Assembly: GCF_003815875.1 (NCBI RefSeq)
Contig: NZ_CP033924.1
Span: 1,674,001-1,738,000 of the forward strand
Length of the DNA: 64,000 nucleotides
From: Chryseobacterium lactis
GTDB taxonomy: Bacteria > Bacteroidota > Bacteroidia > Flavobacteriales > Weeksellaceae
Direction of reading: 5' to 3'
Positions within the stretch are counted from its first letter, which is position 1. Every line of letters starts with the position of its first letter. A program made the position numbers and the translations under genes. Below, piece after piece: positions 26,436 to 36,649 of this stretch. The notes beneath the pieces were generated by a model. The model searched no databases. It saw only the letters and a list, made by a program, of their open reading frames with translations, and had not been told where the DNA came from.

Positions 26436-29300
26436 ATGAATGTTAAACTACGTGTATTAAGCGCTGGAGCATTGTTTTTCTTAGGGCAAGTAGCTTTTGC
26501 GCAAACGGCTAAAAAAGATACTACATCCAAAGTAAAACAGATTGAAGAAGTTGTTGTACTTGGATATGGTAAGACTGCTACTAAAGCTAAATCAACTGCA
26601 GCATCTACTACTATATCTGAAAAAGTGTTGGAGGATCGTCCGAATGCATCTTTCCTAAACTCTTTACAGGGTGCTGCCCCAGGTATTACTATCAACTCTA
26701 GCTCTGGTTCTCCTGGATCAGGTAGAATTGATGTAAGAGTAAGAGGTATTGGTTCTCTTAACTCTGCTATGGATCCATTATATGTAATTGATGGGATGAG
26801 TACGAATGGAACACAGTTTAGAAACTTAAATCCAGAAGATATAGCATCAATTTCTGTACTTAGAGATGCTGCTGCAACTTCAATTTATGGTAATAGAGCT
26901 GCAAATGGAGTTGTTGTAATTACTACAAAATCAGGTTCATTTAATAGTGGAATGAAGCTTTCATTCGGTTCTACTATTGGTTTCTCAACGTATCCAAATC
27001 ATAAGTATAATTTGGTGAGTGGAAGCCAGTATAGGGCGTTGCAAAATGAATTTGTTTTTGGCCCTGATGAACAATATTCTCAAGACGAAGTTATAAATGC
27101 TCCTAATACAGACTGGAGAAAACAATACTTCAGAACAGGGATGACTCAGCAGCATAACTTAGGATTAACTTTTGGAGGTAAAAATGTTTCTGTATATTCA
27201 TCATTAGGATATTATGATATGACAGGGATTGTGAAATCAACTGATTTTAGTAGATTCACCTTTAGAAATAACATTAATGGTAAGTCGAATGATGGAAGAT
27301 TTACTTATGGTAGTCAACTTGCAGTGGGTTACTCTAAGAGAAGTCAATTAGATCAGGAGAATAGTGTTAGTGCTTTGCTAGCTAATCCGCTTCAAAATCC
27401 ACTATTTAGTTCAATCTTGGCAAGACCAGATTTAGAACCTAGTCCATATAACAGAGGATCTGATTTTTATAGAGATTACCAGAATAAATATAGTGATAGA
27501 ATTCCATGGGTAACCCAAGATATCATCAACGGTGGGGTTCAAAACAAATACACTGAAACAAGTGTTATGGCTAATGTTAATTTTGCTTACAAGTTAACAG
27601 ACTACCTAACTGTAGGTCATAAAAGTGGAATTGACTTTAAGGAATCAGATAGAGCGTTTGCACGTGCACCTTATGGATATCTAGCATTAATTGCAAAGGC
27701 TGGAAATGATCCATATGGAGGTATTGAACAATTGAATAATACAAAGGATTTTAATATTAACAGTATTACAAACCTTACATTCAATAAATCTTGGGGCGAA
27801 CATACTTTAGAAGTTGGAGCTTATTTAGATTATATTAAAGCTCACTACAGAGCTAAACAATATCAACAAAATGGCTTAAACCCATTAACCTGGAGTTTAG
27901 GATCAGGAACAGGATATGTTCCATATAGTACTACAACTCCTACGTTGTATGTTCCAAACGTACAGGCATCTGCAGTTAATGCAGGAGCTTTAGCTTATTT
28001 TGCAACTGCTGAATACGATTACGCTGGTAAATATGGATTTACAGGTATGGTAAGAAGAGATGGTGCTTACAGATTCTCAAAAGAAAACAGATGGAATACT
28101 TTCTGGGCTGTATCTGGAAGATGGAATATCGATAAAGAAGCATTCATGGAAGGTTCTGTATTTGATATGTTAAAACTAAGATCTTCTTATGGTACACAAG
28201 GAAACCAAAACTTAGGTATAACGGTAAATAACATAAACCCTCTTGTAAATGCTGCTACAACAACATTATTTAGAAATGTTTATACTACAAATACTGCATA
28301 CCTTAACCAACAAGGACTTGGACTAAGTGTTCTTGGAAACCCGGATGTTCGTTGGGAGACTCAGAAAATGTTTAACGTAGGTCTAGATTTTGTCTTATTC
28401 AATAGAAAATTAGAAGGTAACGTCGATTACTATATCAAAACAACTGATAATCTATTCAATAAGTTAAATATATCAGCTGCGTCTACCGGTACATTTACAA
28501 TTGATGGGAATAACGGTAAAATGAGAAATAATGGTATTGAAGGTAACCTTCGATATAATATTTTCAATAGAAGTGATTTTAAATTATCAATTTTTGCTAA
28601 CGGTTCATTCAATAAGAACAGAATCCTAGAATTACCTTATGGATATTCACCAACGGATAACGTAAACGCTACCGGATCATTAGCATTCCAATGGAATCTA
28701 GTGCGTTACGCAGGAGTTAATAAGGATACAGGAGAAATGCAATTCTTAGATAAGAACGGTGCAATTACAGAGAATCCTAATGATAGTGATAGAGTTTTGA
28801 CTGGGAAGTCATACTATCCTAAGTATCAGGGAGGTTTTGGTTTGAACGGCTCATTCAAAGGAGTATTTGCTGATGTTTTATTCTCTTGGCAAGCAGGAGG
28901 ATGGCAGTATGACAACCTATATACTTGGTTAATGGATCCTAATGGTCTAGGTACAGGTAATAATGTAAGTGCAGATTTATTAAATTCTTGGACTCCTGAT
29001 AACAGAAATACTGATATACCTTCCATTACTGCAAACAATACAGGTTCAGATGGTAGTTCTGACAGATATTTATACAAAACAGACTTTATAAGATTGAAAA
29101 CAATCTCATTAGGTTATTCTTTCCCTAAAGCGAGTTTAGCAAATTTACCTATTACAGGATTGAAGCTTTTTGTTCAAGGTGAAAACCTTGTTACTTGGAG
29201 CAGCTGGAAAGGTCTAGATCCAGAACCAGTTACTGATTATTCATTGAGTGTTTATCCTAACCCTAAGACATTCTCTGTTGGTTTCAATGTAGAATTTTAA
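26436..29300 (+). CDS. SusC/RagA-family TonB-linked outer-membrane protein
   Basis: A 954-residue TonB-dependent transporter. The signal peptide runs to about residue 22 (FFLGQVAFAQ). The usual N-terminal carboxypeptidase-like domain is missing and a short TonB-box-like segment (IEEVVVLGYG) comes directly after. The plug domain follows with the SusC signature (DPLYVIDGM near 110, then GVVVITTKSG near 165). The rest is a 22-strand barrel ending in aromatic FSVGFNVEF. With the SusD-like lipoprotein 10 bp downstream it forms an outer-membrane uptake complex. No glycanase lies nearby, so the substrate is unknown and could be a peptide or oligosaccharide. Confidence 0.93.
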   Translation: MNVKLRVLSAGALFFLGQVAFAQTAKKDTTSKVKQIEEVVVLGYGKTATKAKSTAASTTISEKVLEDRPNASFLNSLQGAAPGITINSSSGSPGSGRIDVRVRGIGSLNSAMDPLYVIDGMSTNGTQFRNLNPEDIASISVLRDAAATSIYGNRAANGVVVITTKSGSFNSGMKLSFGSTIGFSTYPNHKYNLVSGSQYRALQNEFVFGPDEQYSQDEVINAPNTDWRKQYFRTGMTQQHNLGLTFGGKNVSVYSSLGYYDMTGIVKSTDFSRFTFRNNINGKSNDGRFTYGSQLAVGYSKRSQLDQENSVSALLANPLQNPLFSSILARPDLEPSPYNRGSDFYRDYQNKYSDRIPWVTQDIINGGVQNKYTETSVMANVNFAYKLTDYLTVGHKSGIDFKESDRAFARAPYGYLALIAKAGNDPYGGIEQLNNTKDFNINSITNLTFNKSWGEHTLEVGAYLDYIKAHYRAKQYQQNGLNPLTWSLGSGTGYVPYSTTTPTLYVPNVQASAVNAGALAYFATAEYDYAGKYGFTGMVRRDGAYRFSKENRWNTFWAVSGRWNIDKEAFMEGSVFDMLKLRSSYGTQGNQNLGITVNNINPLVNAATTTLFRNVYTTNTAYLNQQGLGLSVLGNPDVRWETQKMFNVGLDFVLFNRKLEGNVDYYIKTTDNLFNKLNISAASTGTFTIDGNNGKMRNNGIEGNLRYNIFNRSDFKLSIFANGSFNKNRILELPYGYSPTDNVNATGSLAFQWNLVRYAGVNKDTGEMQFLDKNGAITENPNDSDRVLTGKSYYPKYQGGFGLNGSFKGVFADVLFSWQAGGWQYDNLYTWLMDPNGLGTGNNVSADLLNSWTPDNRNTDIPSITANNTGSDGSSDRYLYKTDFIRLKTISLGYSFPKASLANLPITGLKLFVQGENLVTWSSWKGLDPEPVTDYSLSVYPNPKTFSVGFNVEF

Positions 29301-29310
29301 AATTTAAAAA

Positions 29311-30951
29311 ATGAAAAGAAATATAATAAAATTATTATTCGTAGCGGGATCTTTAACAGCATTACCTCTGCTTAACAGTTGTAGTGATGCAATTGAAGCT
29401 GTTCAGCCGGGACAGTTAGATGATTCACAAGCCTTTGCGACTATGGATGGTCTTCAGGCATTCCTTATTGGAAGTGTATATGGGAATTTAGAAACTGGTA
29501 ATGAAGTTTATCTTACTTCGGTTATTACTGATGAAGTAAAGCCAGGAGATGGTAGTGGTGGTCAGGAATTTTCGTTACACCGTTTTATCGTAAGTGGTGG
29601 TGTTGATACATTACCTGAGCTTATTTGGGTAAGTCATTATAGAACTATTAATAGAGTTAATAGACTATTAGCAGGAGCTAGTAAAGTTACTCCTAACGGA
29701 GCTACAGAAACTGCTAATTATAATAAAATTATAGCACAAGCTAAAGCTATTAGAGCATTCTGTTATCTTGAATTAGAGACTTATTACTCTCCAAATATGG
29801 GGGATGAAAATGCGCTAGGAGTTATATTAAGTGATAAATTGGATGAAAGTAACTTTGTTCAAAAACCAAGAGTATCTAATAAAGAAATTTATGCTCTTAT
29901 TGATAGTGACCTGCAGTCTGCAAGAACATTGTTTACACAATACGACGCAGCTACAACAACACCAGCAAATTTGAAATCTGATGTAAACAAATATTATGTT
30001 GGAAAAAGCTTTGTTAATGCAATTAGTGCAAGGTTCAATTTATATAGAGGGAATTATGCGCAGGCTAAAATAGATGCGCAAGCCGTAATTAGTGCAACTG
30101 CGGGAGTGAGTGGAGCAGCATTTGCTTTGACATTAGGAACTCCGAGCCAACCTAATGTTACTCCTGCACCTGCAATTGGTAGTGCTGCATGGAATAGTGC
30201 ATTTTATCTTACATCAAACTCTTTCAATCCTTATAGAAACTTATGGGATGATAAAGATGCAAATAGAGGTGAAACTATTTTTGCTTTAGGAAGACAAGCT
30301 ACAGGAACTAATGGGATTGCAATCGGTTCTAGATATAATTTGAATAGCTCAAGTGTTACTGGTACTCCATGGTGGTATGTGGGACGTAATCTGTACAATA
30401 TGTTAAGAGCTTTACCGGATGACGTTAGAAAGTATGCGTTTGTTGATCCTTCAAGTACTCCTAATCCTAATTATATGAATCCTGGAGTAAATACAAGAGC
30501 AGATAAGCTGATTGTGGATAAATATCCTGGTAAAACTGGAACAAATACGAGAAATGACATCAAATCTGTTCGTCTTTCTGAAATGTATTTCATTCTAAGT
30601 GAAGTTGCTGCTCAAAGTGGAGACTTTATTGGAGCTGCAAATAATATTAAGATGATTAGAGATGCTAGATCGTTTTCAGGGACACCAACTGTGGCGCCTG
30701 TATATGCTAATGCAACAGCTGCTTATAAAGATATCTTGGCAGAAAGAAGAATTGAACTTTGCTTCGAAGGTCACAGATATATTGACTTGAAAAGATTAGC
30801 TGTAAAAGCTGGCGTATCAATGGATAGAAATTCAACAGATGATATCGTTGATGTATCTAATCTTACAAACGGTGATTACAGATATACATTACCAATTCCA
30901 AGTAGTGAAGTTGCTGGGAATCCTGGTGTTCAGCAAAATACTGGTTATTAA
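29311..30951 (+). CDS. SusD/RagB-family outer-membrane lipoprotein
   Basis: A 546-residue SusD/RagB homologue with a lipoprotein signal (LTALPLLNSC, lipid-bearing Cys at about 24). The N-terminal helical region carries the TPR-like motif AIRAFCYLELETYYSP near 148-163. The C-terminal part has IRLSEMYFILSEVAAQSGD-type sequence and the family ending ILAERRIELCFEGHRYIDLKR (split here only in description). It caps the SusC-like barrel encoded immediately upstream and binds the ligand. A perfect terminator at 30978 closes the two-gene operon. Confidence 0.93.
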   Translation: MKRNIIKLLFVAGSLTALPLLNSCSDAIEAVQPGQLDDSQAFATMDGLQAFLIGSVYGNLETGNEVYLTSVITDEVKPGDGSGGQEFSLHRFIVSGGVDTLPELIWVSHYRTINRVNRLLAGASKVTPNGATETANYNKIIAQAKAIRAFCYLELETYYSPNMGDENALGVILSDKLDESNFVQKPRVSNKEIYALIDSDLQSARTLFTQYDAATTTPANLKSDVNKYYVGKSFVNAISARFNLYRGNYAQAKIDAQAVISATAGVSGAAFALTLGTPSQPNVTPAPAIGSAAWNSAFYLTSNSFNPYRNLWDDKDANRGETIFALGRQATGTNGIAIGSRYNLNSSSVTGTPWWYVGRNLYNMLRALPDDVRKYAFVDPSSTPNPNYMNPGVNTRADKLIVDKYPGKTGTNTRNDIKSVRLSEMYFILSEVAAQSGDFIGAANNIKMIRDARSFSGTPTVAPVYANATAAYKDILAERRIELCFEGHRYIDLKRLAVKAGVSMDRNSTDDIVDVSNLTNGDYRYTLPIPSSEVAGNPGVQQNTGY

Positions 30952-30977
30952 TATTCAACAATAATCCAATTATATGA

Positions 30978-31004
30978 AACCCCTGCTCCAAGCAGGGGTT
31001 TTTT
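30978..31004 (+). terminator. Rho-independent terminator after SusCD pair 1
   Basis: A 10-bp perfect stem (AACCCCTGCT / AGCAGGGGTT) with a 3-nt loop, followed by a T run. It lies 26 bp after the SusD stop codon. Confidence 0.92.
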
Positions 31005-31045
31005 ATATATTATTATTTCTTATTTTTGCTGAACAATAATGAATA

Positions 31046-32986
31046 ATGAAGTATATACTTTTCATAATCACCTTCTTTAGTTTTGCTGCCGGGGCACAGG
31101 TTGTTGACACCGTAAAAGCCCAAAAGCTTCAACAAAAACCGGAAGATACATTAGTCATCGACTCCGGTAAAAAAGATTCCTTAAAAATTTTCAAGCCTAC
31201 CATCAACGATTACCAGTTTCAAACTCAATTTTCAGAAAAGAAAGTTTTTGATACGGTGATGACTTTTGATAAAACACATATATTCTCACAATATAATAAT
31301 CACGATAACTTCGGTAGAGTGCAGCCTGCGAATGTTGGCTCAGGGTTTAATCCTCTCGTCTTCGAAGTGAATGCAGAGCAGAACCTGTCCTTATTACCTT
31401 CCAATAAATCGTATATGATTCTGGGAGCAAATGATGTAAAATATTATGATGTGAAAACTCCTACGGCCTCATTCATTTACCACAATGCAATGAGAAACGG
31501 AGCGGTGCTAAGATCTACTTATACCCAAAATATAGGGAAAAGATTCAATTTTGCATTGGAATATATGGGACTCAGATCCCAGGGGATGTATAGAAACTCA
31601 CTGGCGGCCAATAACAATACCATATTCTCAGGACACTATACTTCAAAAAGTGGAAACTATGAGCTTTTTGCTCACTATATTCACCAGAATGTAAACAATC
31701 AGGAAAGTGGTGGGATAACCGAAGATAATTTGTTCCAAAGCGGAGACAGTAACTATAAGAACAGACAGAATGCACAGGTAAACCTTATAGCGACCAGCTC
31801 CCAGTTTTCTTACCGAAGATACTACCTGAGCCATCAGTTTACCCCATTTAATTCTGAAAAATTCCCTTTCAGTATCAGGCATACAATGTCACATCAGGGA
31901 AATAAATACTATTATAATCAGGATGCTTTAGAAAAGTATTGGTACGGCACTGCTGCAGATTTGATTGATAAATTTCCTTTGACAACAAAAAAATACTCCG
32001 ATAATTTCAGCAATACGGTAAGCCTGGTTTTTAATAATGAAAAATTTAAACTGGATGCCGGAGTTCGTTACCAGATGATTAAATTCGGAATAAGAGACGT
32101 CGTTATAGAAAACGGAGTTCCTTATCCTGGTGAACTTAAAGAAAACAGAATCGGTGCTGTAGGAAATCTACAGGTAAAACTTTGGGATAAAATTCAGTTG
32201 AATTCATTCCTGGAATTTTCAAACGGTAGCCAGTTTAAAAGCTATCTTAAAACAACCAATAATCTGAAGTTTGAACCTATAAAAGATTATTTTGTTAATT
32301 TAAAAGTAAACTTTCAAAGTGCTTACCCTTCATTCAATTATCTGTTGAATACTTCTATTTACAACAACTTTAATTATTATCTTGAAAATGCCAAAAATCA
32401 ATCCATCATGGAAATTGGTGGAAATATTAATCTGAAGTGGTTTAAAACAGAAATCTTTGCCAACTATTTCAGAATTGATAACTACACCTATTTTAATAGT
32501 ATTGGCAACCCACAACAAAGCAACAGCTCTTTGAATATTTCTCAGATCGGAGGTGATGCTACTTTCAGTTTTGGGAAATTTAATTTGAATACAAGAGTGC
32601 ATTTCCAGAATGCATTAACCAATAAAGATCTGCTTCCCATGCCTGGCTTTATCGGAAGAGCCAATTTCTTCTATCAGACGCAGGCATTTAAAAAGGCTGC
32701 AGAAATTCAGGCAGGACTTAAGGTATATTATTTCTCGAAATTTGCTTCAAGAGACTATTTCCCTGTTCTTAACGAATATATTTTGCCTAATGCCAACTCA
32801 TTTTCGATTGGTGGGCAGCCTATCGCCGACATTTATATCAATATGAAAGTTAAAAAAATGTTCTTTTTCATAGAAGGGCAGCAGATAGGAACCGTTATTT
32901 CCAATAATAAAGCATATGCATTTCCACACTATCCGGTGTATGATTTCAGACTGAATATTGGTATCGTGTGGTATTTGTTCAACTAA
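31046..32986 (+). CDS. putative outer-membrane beta-barrel porin
   Basis: A 646-residue protein with a Sec signal peptide (YILFIITFFSFAAGAQ). After a polar linker of about 100 residues come many amphipathic beta strands rich in Tyr, Phe, Asn and Gln, ending in an aromatic strand (YDFRLNIGIVWYLFN), as expected for an outer-membrane barrel. It resembles the Bacteroidota 'putative porin' family (Porin_10 type). It lies 12 bp upstream of bshC, which suggests one transcript, although no functional link is known. Confidence 0.75.
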   Translation: MKYILFIITFFSFAAGAQVVDTVKAQKLQQKPEDTLVIDSGKKDSLKIFKPTINDYQFQTQFSEKKVFDTVMTFDKTHIFSQYNNHDNFGRVQPANVGSGFNPLVFEVNAEQNLSLLPSNKSYMILGANDVKYYDVKTPTASFIYHNAMRNGAVLRSTYTQNIGKRFNFALEYMGLRSQGMYRNSLAANNNTIFSGHYTSKSGNYELFAHYIHQNVNNQESGGITEDNLFQSGDSNYKNRQNAQVNLIATSSQFSYRRYYLSHQFTPFNSEKFPFSIRHTMSHQGNKYYYNQDALEKYWYGTAADLIDKFPLTTKKYSDNFSNTVSLVFNNEKFKLDAGVRYQMIKFGIRDVVIENGVPYPGELKENRIGAVGNLQVKLWDKIQLNSFLEFSNGSQFKSYLKTTNNLKFEPIKDYFVNLKVNFQSAYPSFNYLLNTSIYNNFNYYLENAKNQSIMEIGGNINLKWFKTEIFANYFRIDNYTYFNSIGNPQQSNSSLNISQIGGDATFSFGKFNLNTRVHFQNALTNKDLLPMPGFIGRANFFYQTQAFKKAAEIQAGLKVYYFSKFASRDYFPVLNEYILPNANSFSIGGQPIADIYINMKVKKMFFFIEGQQIGTVISNNKAYAFPHYPVYDFRLNIGIVWYLFN

Positions 32987-32998
32987 AAACTATACAAG

Positions 32999-34585
32999 TT
33001 GAAAACAATTAATAAAATATCATTCAATGATATAGAAAGCATCCCTCAATTGGTAAAAGATTTTTTAAACCAAAAAATTGAGGGTTTTGAAAATAAAACA
33101 TTTTCTGTAGAGAATTTTCGTCAACAGATTCACCTGAAACAGGATACTTTCTCATCAGAACAAAGAGAAATCCTCCACCAGGTGCTGGAAAGGCAGTTTT
33201 CGGATTTTGCACTTTCTTCAAAACAGAAACAAAACCTGGAAGATCTTAAGTTACCCAATACATTTACAATTACCACCGGTCATCAGTTGAACCTTTTTTC
33301 CGGACCTGTATTTTTTGTATATAAGATTTTACAGACCATAAAAACGTGTACCTATCTGAAGGAGAATTTTCCGGACTTTAATTTTGTTCCGGTATATTGG
33401 ATGGCCTCAGAGGATCATGATTTTGCAGAGATCAATCATTTTAAGACAGAGAACAATTACTACGAGACCAATGAGAAATCCGGCGGTCCCGTAGGAAGAA
33501 TTGAGATCACGGATACTTATTTCATTTCTGAATTCGAAAAAGAATTTAAAGATTCAGTTTTCGGAACAGAATTAATATTAATGATGAGAGAAGCCTATAA
33601 GGTTGGGAATACTTTAACTCAGGCTATAAGAATCCTTGTGAACAGACTTTTTTCAGACTTTGGGCTTTTAATATTAGATGGAGATTCCGGAGAACTTAAA
33701 AGTCAGATGAAAGAGATTTTTAAAGATGAGCTTCTTGATTCCGCTTTGCAAAAAAAATCAGAGAATAAAGTAAAATTTCTAACCGAAAAGTATGGCAAGG
33801 TCCAGGTAAATCCTCGTGAAATCAACCTGTTTTATCTTTCAGAAACAAGAGACAGGATTGAGTGGGACGGGCAGAAATATATCATTGTTGATACCAAACT
33901 TCAGTTTACACAAGAAGAGATGCTCTCCGAATTAGAAAATCATCCGGAAAAATTCAGTCCAAATGCATTAATGCGTCCTGTATATCAGGAGAAAGTATTG
34001 CCTAACCTTGCCTATAACGGAGGAAATGCCGAAATTATGTACTGGCTGGAGTTGAAAGACTATTTTTCTTCGATTAATATTCCTTTTCCAATACTTATCC
34101 CAAGGAATTCAATGCTTTTCCTGAAAGAAAAAACATTGGGCAAAATTGAGAAGTTAGGTCTTAAAATTGAAGATTTCTTTCAAAACTTTACCGTCATCAC
34201 CAATCAGAAAATTTTAGAAGATAATACTATTTTAAAACTACTCGAAGAGAAAGAAGAACTTTTGGTTACTAATTTTTCAGTGCTAAAGGCTTCAGCAGAA
34301 ACTACAGAGAAATCTTTTGGTAATATGGTGAAGGCAGAAGAAGTAAGACAACTGAAATCATTTAAAAGAATGAAAAAGCGCCTTCTTCATGCTGAAAAAA
34401 TAAAACAGGGCGAGTTGCTGGAAAGACTTGAAAATCTGTTTTTAGACGTACATCCTTCCAAAACATGGCAGGAAAGAGTCTATAATTTTAGTGTGTTCTT
34501 TTCAGATTACGGATATTCGTGGCTTGAAAATTGTTTGGAAGAGATGGTGGTTCAAGAATCCAAATTAATAATTGTTGCCATTTAA
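32999..34585 (+). CDS. bshC: bacillithiol biosynthesis cysteine-adding enzyme BshC
   Basis: A 528-residue BshC. The family motif TGHQLNLFSGPVFFVYKILQ lies near 94-113. VPVYWMASEDHDFAEINH near 128-145 and YNGGNAEIMYWLELK near 338-352 complete the signature. It is thought to add cysteine to glucosaminyl-malate in bacillithiol synthesis. The start is TTG at 32999: there is no in-frame ATG nearby and an in-frame stop (TAA) lies four codons upstream. The TTG gives the natural N-terminus MKTINKISFNDIESIP, so an unusual start codon is likely real here. Confidence 0.93.
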   Translation: MKTINKISFNDIESIPQLVKDFLNQKIEGFENKTFSVENFRQQIHLKQDTFSSEQREILHQVLERQFSDFALSSKQKQNLEDLKLPNTFTITTGHQLNLFSGPVFFVYKILQTIKTCTYLKENFPDFNFVPVYWMASEDHDFAEINHFKTENNYYETNEKSGGPVGRIEITDTYFISEFEKEFKDSVFGTELILMMREAYKVGNTLTQAIRILVNRLFSDFGLLILDGDSGELKSQMKEIFKDELLDSALQKKSENKVKFLTEKYGKVQVNPREINLFYLSETRDRIEWDGQKYIIVDTKLQFTQEEMLSELENHPEKFSPNALMRPVYQEKVLPNLAYNGGNAEIMYWLELKDYFSSINIPFPILIPRNSMLFLKEKTLGKIEKLGLKIEDFFQNFTVITNQKILEDNTILKLLEEKEELLVTNFSVLKASAETTEKSFGNMVKAEEVRQLKSFKRMKKRLLHAEKIKQGELLERLENLFLDVHPSKTWQERVYNFSVFFSDYGYSWLENCLEEMVVQESKLIIVAI

Positions 34586-34604
34586 TTTTAAAGAAGTATT
34601 TTTG
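34575..34604 (+). promoter_or_regulatory. promoter of the LysM/periplasmic-binding gene
   Basis: TTG at 34575-34577, a 19-nt spacer, and TATTTTTG at 34597-34604: an exact Bacteroidota match. It overlaps the last codons of bshC, so the next gene can be transcribed on its own from about 34611, with a leader of about 13 nt. Confidence 0.65.
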
Positions 34605-34623
34605 TAAATTATAATTATCGAAT

Positions 34624-36579
34624 ATGATAAAGAGGTTTTTTATTCTATCCAGTTTATGTATGGTTTTGGGAGTTTCAGCTCAGAAATCGCATACCGTTGT
34701 ACAAGGTGATAACCCGTACAACATTGCAAAGAAGTATGGAATGACTGTAGATGAATTGCTGAAGCTAAACCCGAAGCATAAAGATGGCAAATTGGCGATC
34801 GGAGATGTTTTAACCATAAAGTCAGAAAAAGCAGCAACTCCGGTTGTTACTAAAGCTGCTGTTGTTGAAAAAGCAAAAACAACTTCAAGTACTTCTTTAG
34901 GTAAAATTGTTTTGCAACCCAAGCAAACCATTTATGGAATTACCAAACAATACAGAATTTCTGAAAGCGATTTAAGAAAACTGAATCCTGAACTGGATTC
35001 TCACATGAAAATCGGAGACGAAATTACATTGCCTCTTGCCAGTATCAAAAAATACGCTGACGGGCAGCAGGTTATTGCTACGGAAAAACCGGCAGAAACA
35101 ACTCCGGTTGAAAAACCTGTAGTAACAACAACTCCTGCTTCTGCAGATACTGAATCTTATGTTATTCAGGCAAAAGATAATTATTACAGAATTACAAAAC
35201 AGTTTGGAATCACGCAACAGGATCTTTACGCTTTAAACCCAGGATTGGAGGAAAACGGCTTAAAACCCGGTGAAACCATTAAAATAAAAAAATCAACCAC
35301 TACTACTACTGACTCTGTAGTAGCTGAACCTGTAAATCCAAAAGCAAAAATGGATTCAGGAAATGAAAAATCTTCGTCTACCAACACTTCTAACGTTGTG
35401 GCAGGTGACGATTATGTAACGTATACGGTTCAGCAGGGTGATACCGTATTCTCTATTGTCAACAGATTCGGAGTTTCAATCGATGAACTGATTGCGCTTA
35501 ACCCGGATCTTTCTCACGGTCTTAAAACCGGAATGGTTCTAAGAATTAAGAAACAAGACGCAGCATACATTAAGAAAAACGGCGATGCTTTGAGCGTTAT
35601 CTTAATGCTTCCATTCGGATACAGTACCAACGAAACTCAGTACAGAGCAATGGCTCTTGACTTTTTGACCGGAGCAAAGCTGGCTATTGAAAGAAATGCA
35701 AGAGGAGGGCAGAAACTTGATGTCAAAATAGTAGACTCAGGAAATGAAGCTTCATTTAAAAACTCTCTTACTCAAATCAATCCTGATAATACAGATCTTA
35801 TTATCGGTCCATTCTTCAAGTCAAACGTAATTGATGTTCTGGACTTTACTAAAAATCAAAAAATCCCTGTAGTAGCACCTTTTGCTAATACTCCGGAACT
35901 ATATAACTACAACAACCTGATTATTGTTGAAACCAACAATCAGACGTATGCAGATAAAATCATAGAAGAAGTAAAATCTGTATACTCAGATCAGAAAATC
36001 TATGTAGTGGCAGATACTAAAAAAGAAAATGCCAACTATATTAAAGCAGGCCTTGAAAAAGCTGTGAAAAATCCTAATATAGTTATCGTTAATTCTCCTT
36101 CAGATATTCAGGTAGACCAGAATATGATGACGGGGCAGGCAGCTCCTGTAATTGCTGTTTTAGCGAATGATGACATGGGAGAAGCTTTTGCCAACAAAAT
36201 AATTGCTCTTTCTAAAGAAGCACAGGGTGTAAAAGCATTCAGTATGTTCTATTCTCCGGTTTTTGAAAAGAAAGTGGACGAGTTGAGCCAGGTAAATCTG
36301 GTTTATCTGATGGATAGAAAAATCAATACGGACGGTAATTTTGAAAAAGAAATCCTGGCAGCTTATAAAACGAAATATTGCAAAACCCCACCAAAATATG
36401 CCATCGTAGGTTTTGATGTGGTAAATGATATGTTGACCAGAGAGAATAAAAAAGGAGAAATATTCAAACAGATGAATAAAGTGCAGACTCAGCTTGCTAC
36501 AAAATTTGAGTTTGTAAAATCTAAAGCTAACGGAGCTTATGTAAATACCGGTTACAGAGTAATCAGGTTAGTTCCATAG
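34624..36579 (+). CDS. LysM-repeat protein fused to a periplasmic-binding domain
   Basis: A 651-residue exported protein (signal peptide to about residue 19). Four LysM repeats follow, near 21-66, 90-140, 178-222 and 262-310, each with the D-x-x-Y/F-x-I pattern (for example GDNPYNIAKKYGMTVDELLKLNP). Residues ~325-651 resemble a type 1 periplasmic ligand-binding domain (VILMLPFGYSTNETQYRAMALDFLTGAKLAIE, NPDNTDLIIGPFFKSNVIDV). It probably holds on to peptidoglycan through LysM and may sense or bind a ligand. The fusion is widespread in Bacteroidota but its role is not established. It has its own promoter at 34575. Confidence 0.85.
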   Translation: MIKRFFILSSLCMVLGVSAQKSHTVVQGDNPYNIAKKYGMTVDELLKLNPKHKDGKLAIGDVLTIKSEKAATPVVTKAAVVEKAKTTSSTSLGKIVLQPKQTIYGITKQYRISESDLRKLNPELDSHMKIGDEITLPLASIKKYADGQQVIATEKPAETTPVEKPVVTTTPASADTESYVIQAKDNYYRITKQFGITQQDLYALNPGLEENGLKPGETIKIKKSTTTTTDSVVAEPVNPKAKMDSGNEKSSSTNTSNVVAGDDYVTYTVQQGDTVFSIVNRFGVSIDELIALNPDLSHGLKTGMVLRIKKQDAAYIKKNGDALSVILMLPFGYSTNETQYRAMALDFLTGAKLAIERNARGGQKLDVKIVDSGNEASFKNSLTQINPDNTDLIIGPFFKSNVIDVLDFTKNQKIPVVAPFANTPELYNYNNLIIVETNNQTYADKIIEEVKSVYSDQKIYVVADTKKENANYIKAGLEKAVKNPNIVIVNSPSDIQVDQNMMTGQAAPVIAVLANDDMGEAFANKIIALSKEAQGVKAFSMFYSPVFEKKVDELSQVNLVYLMDRKINTDGNFEKEILAAYKTKYCKTPPKYAIVGFDVVNDMLTRENKKGEIFKQMNKVQTQLATKFEFVKSKANGAYVNTGYRVIRLVP

Positions 36580-36621
36580 ATGATTTATATCTGTTTAAAA
36601 GGATATTGTTAACATTATAGT

Positions 36622-36629
36622 TATATTTG
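36622..36629 (+). promoter_or_regulatory. -7 promoter element of fabD
   Basis: TATATTTG, an exact TAnnTTTG match, 20 bp upstream of the fabD ATG. The upstream TTG at 36606 is too close for a standard -33, so the promoter is assigned on the -7 box alone. Confidence 0.5.
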
Positions 36630-36649
36630 CATAATATTTAATTCAGTAC

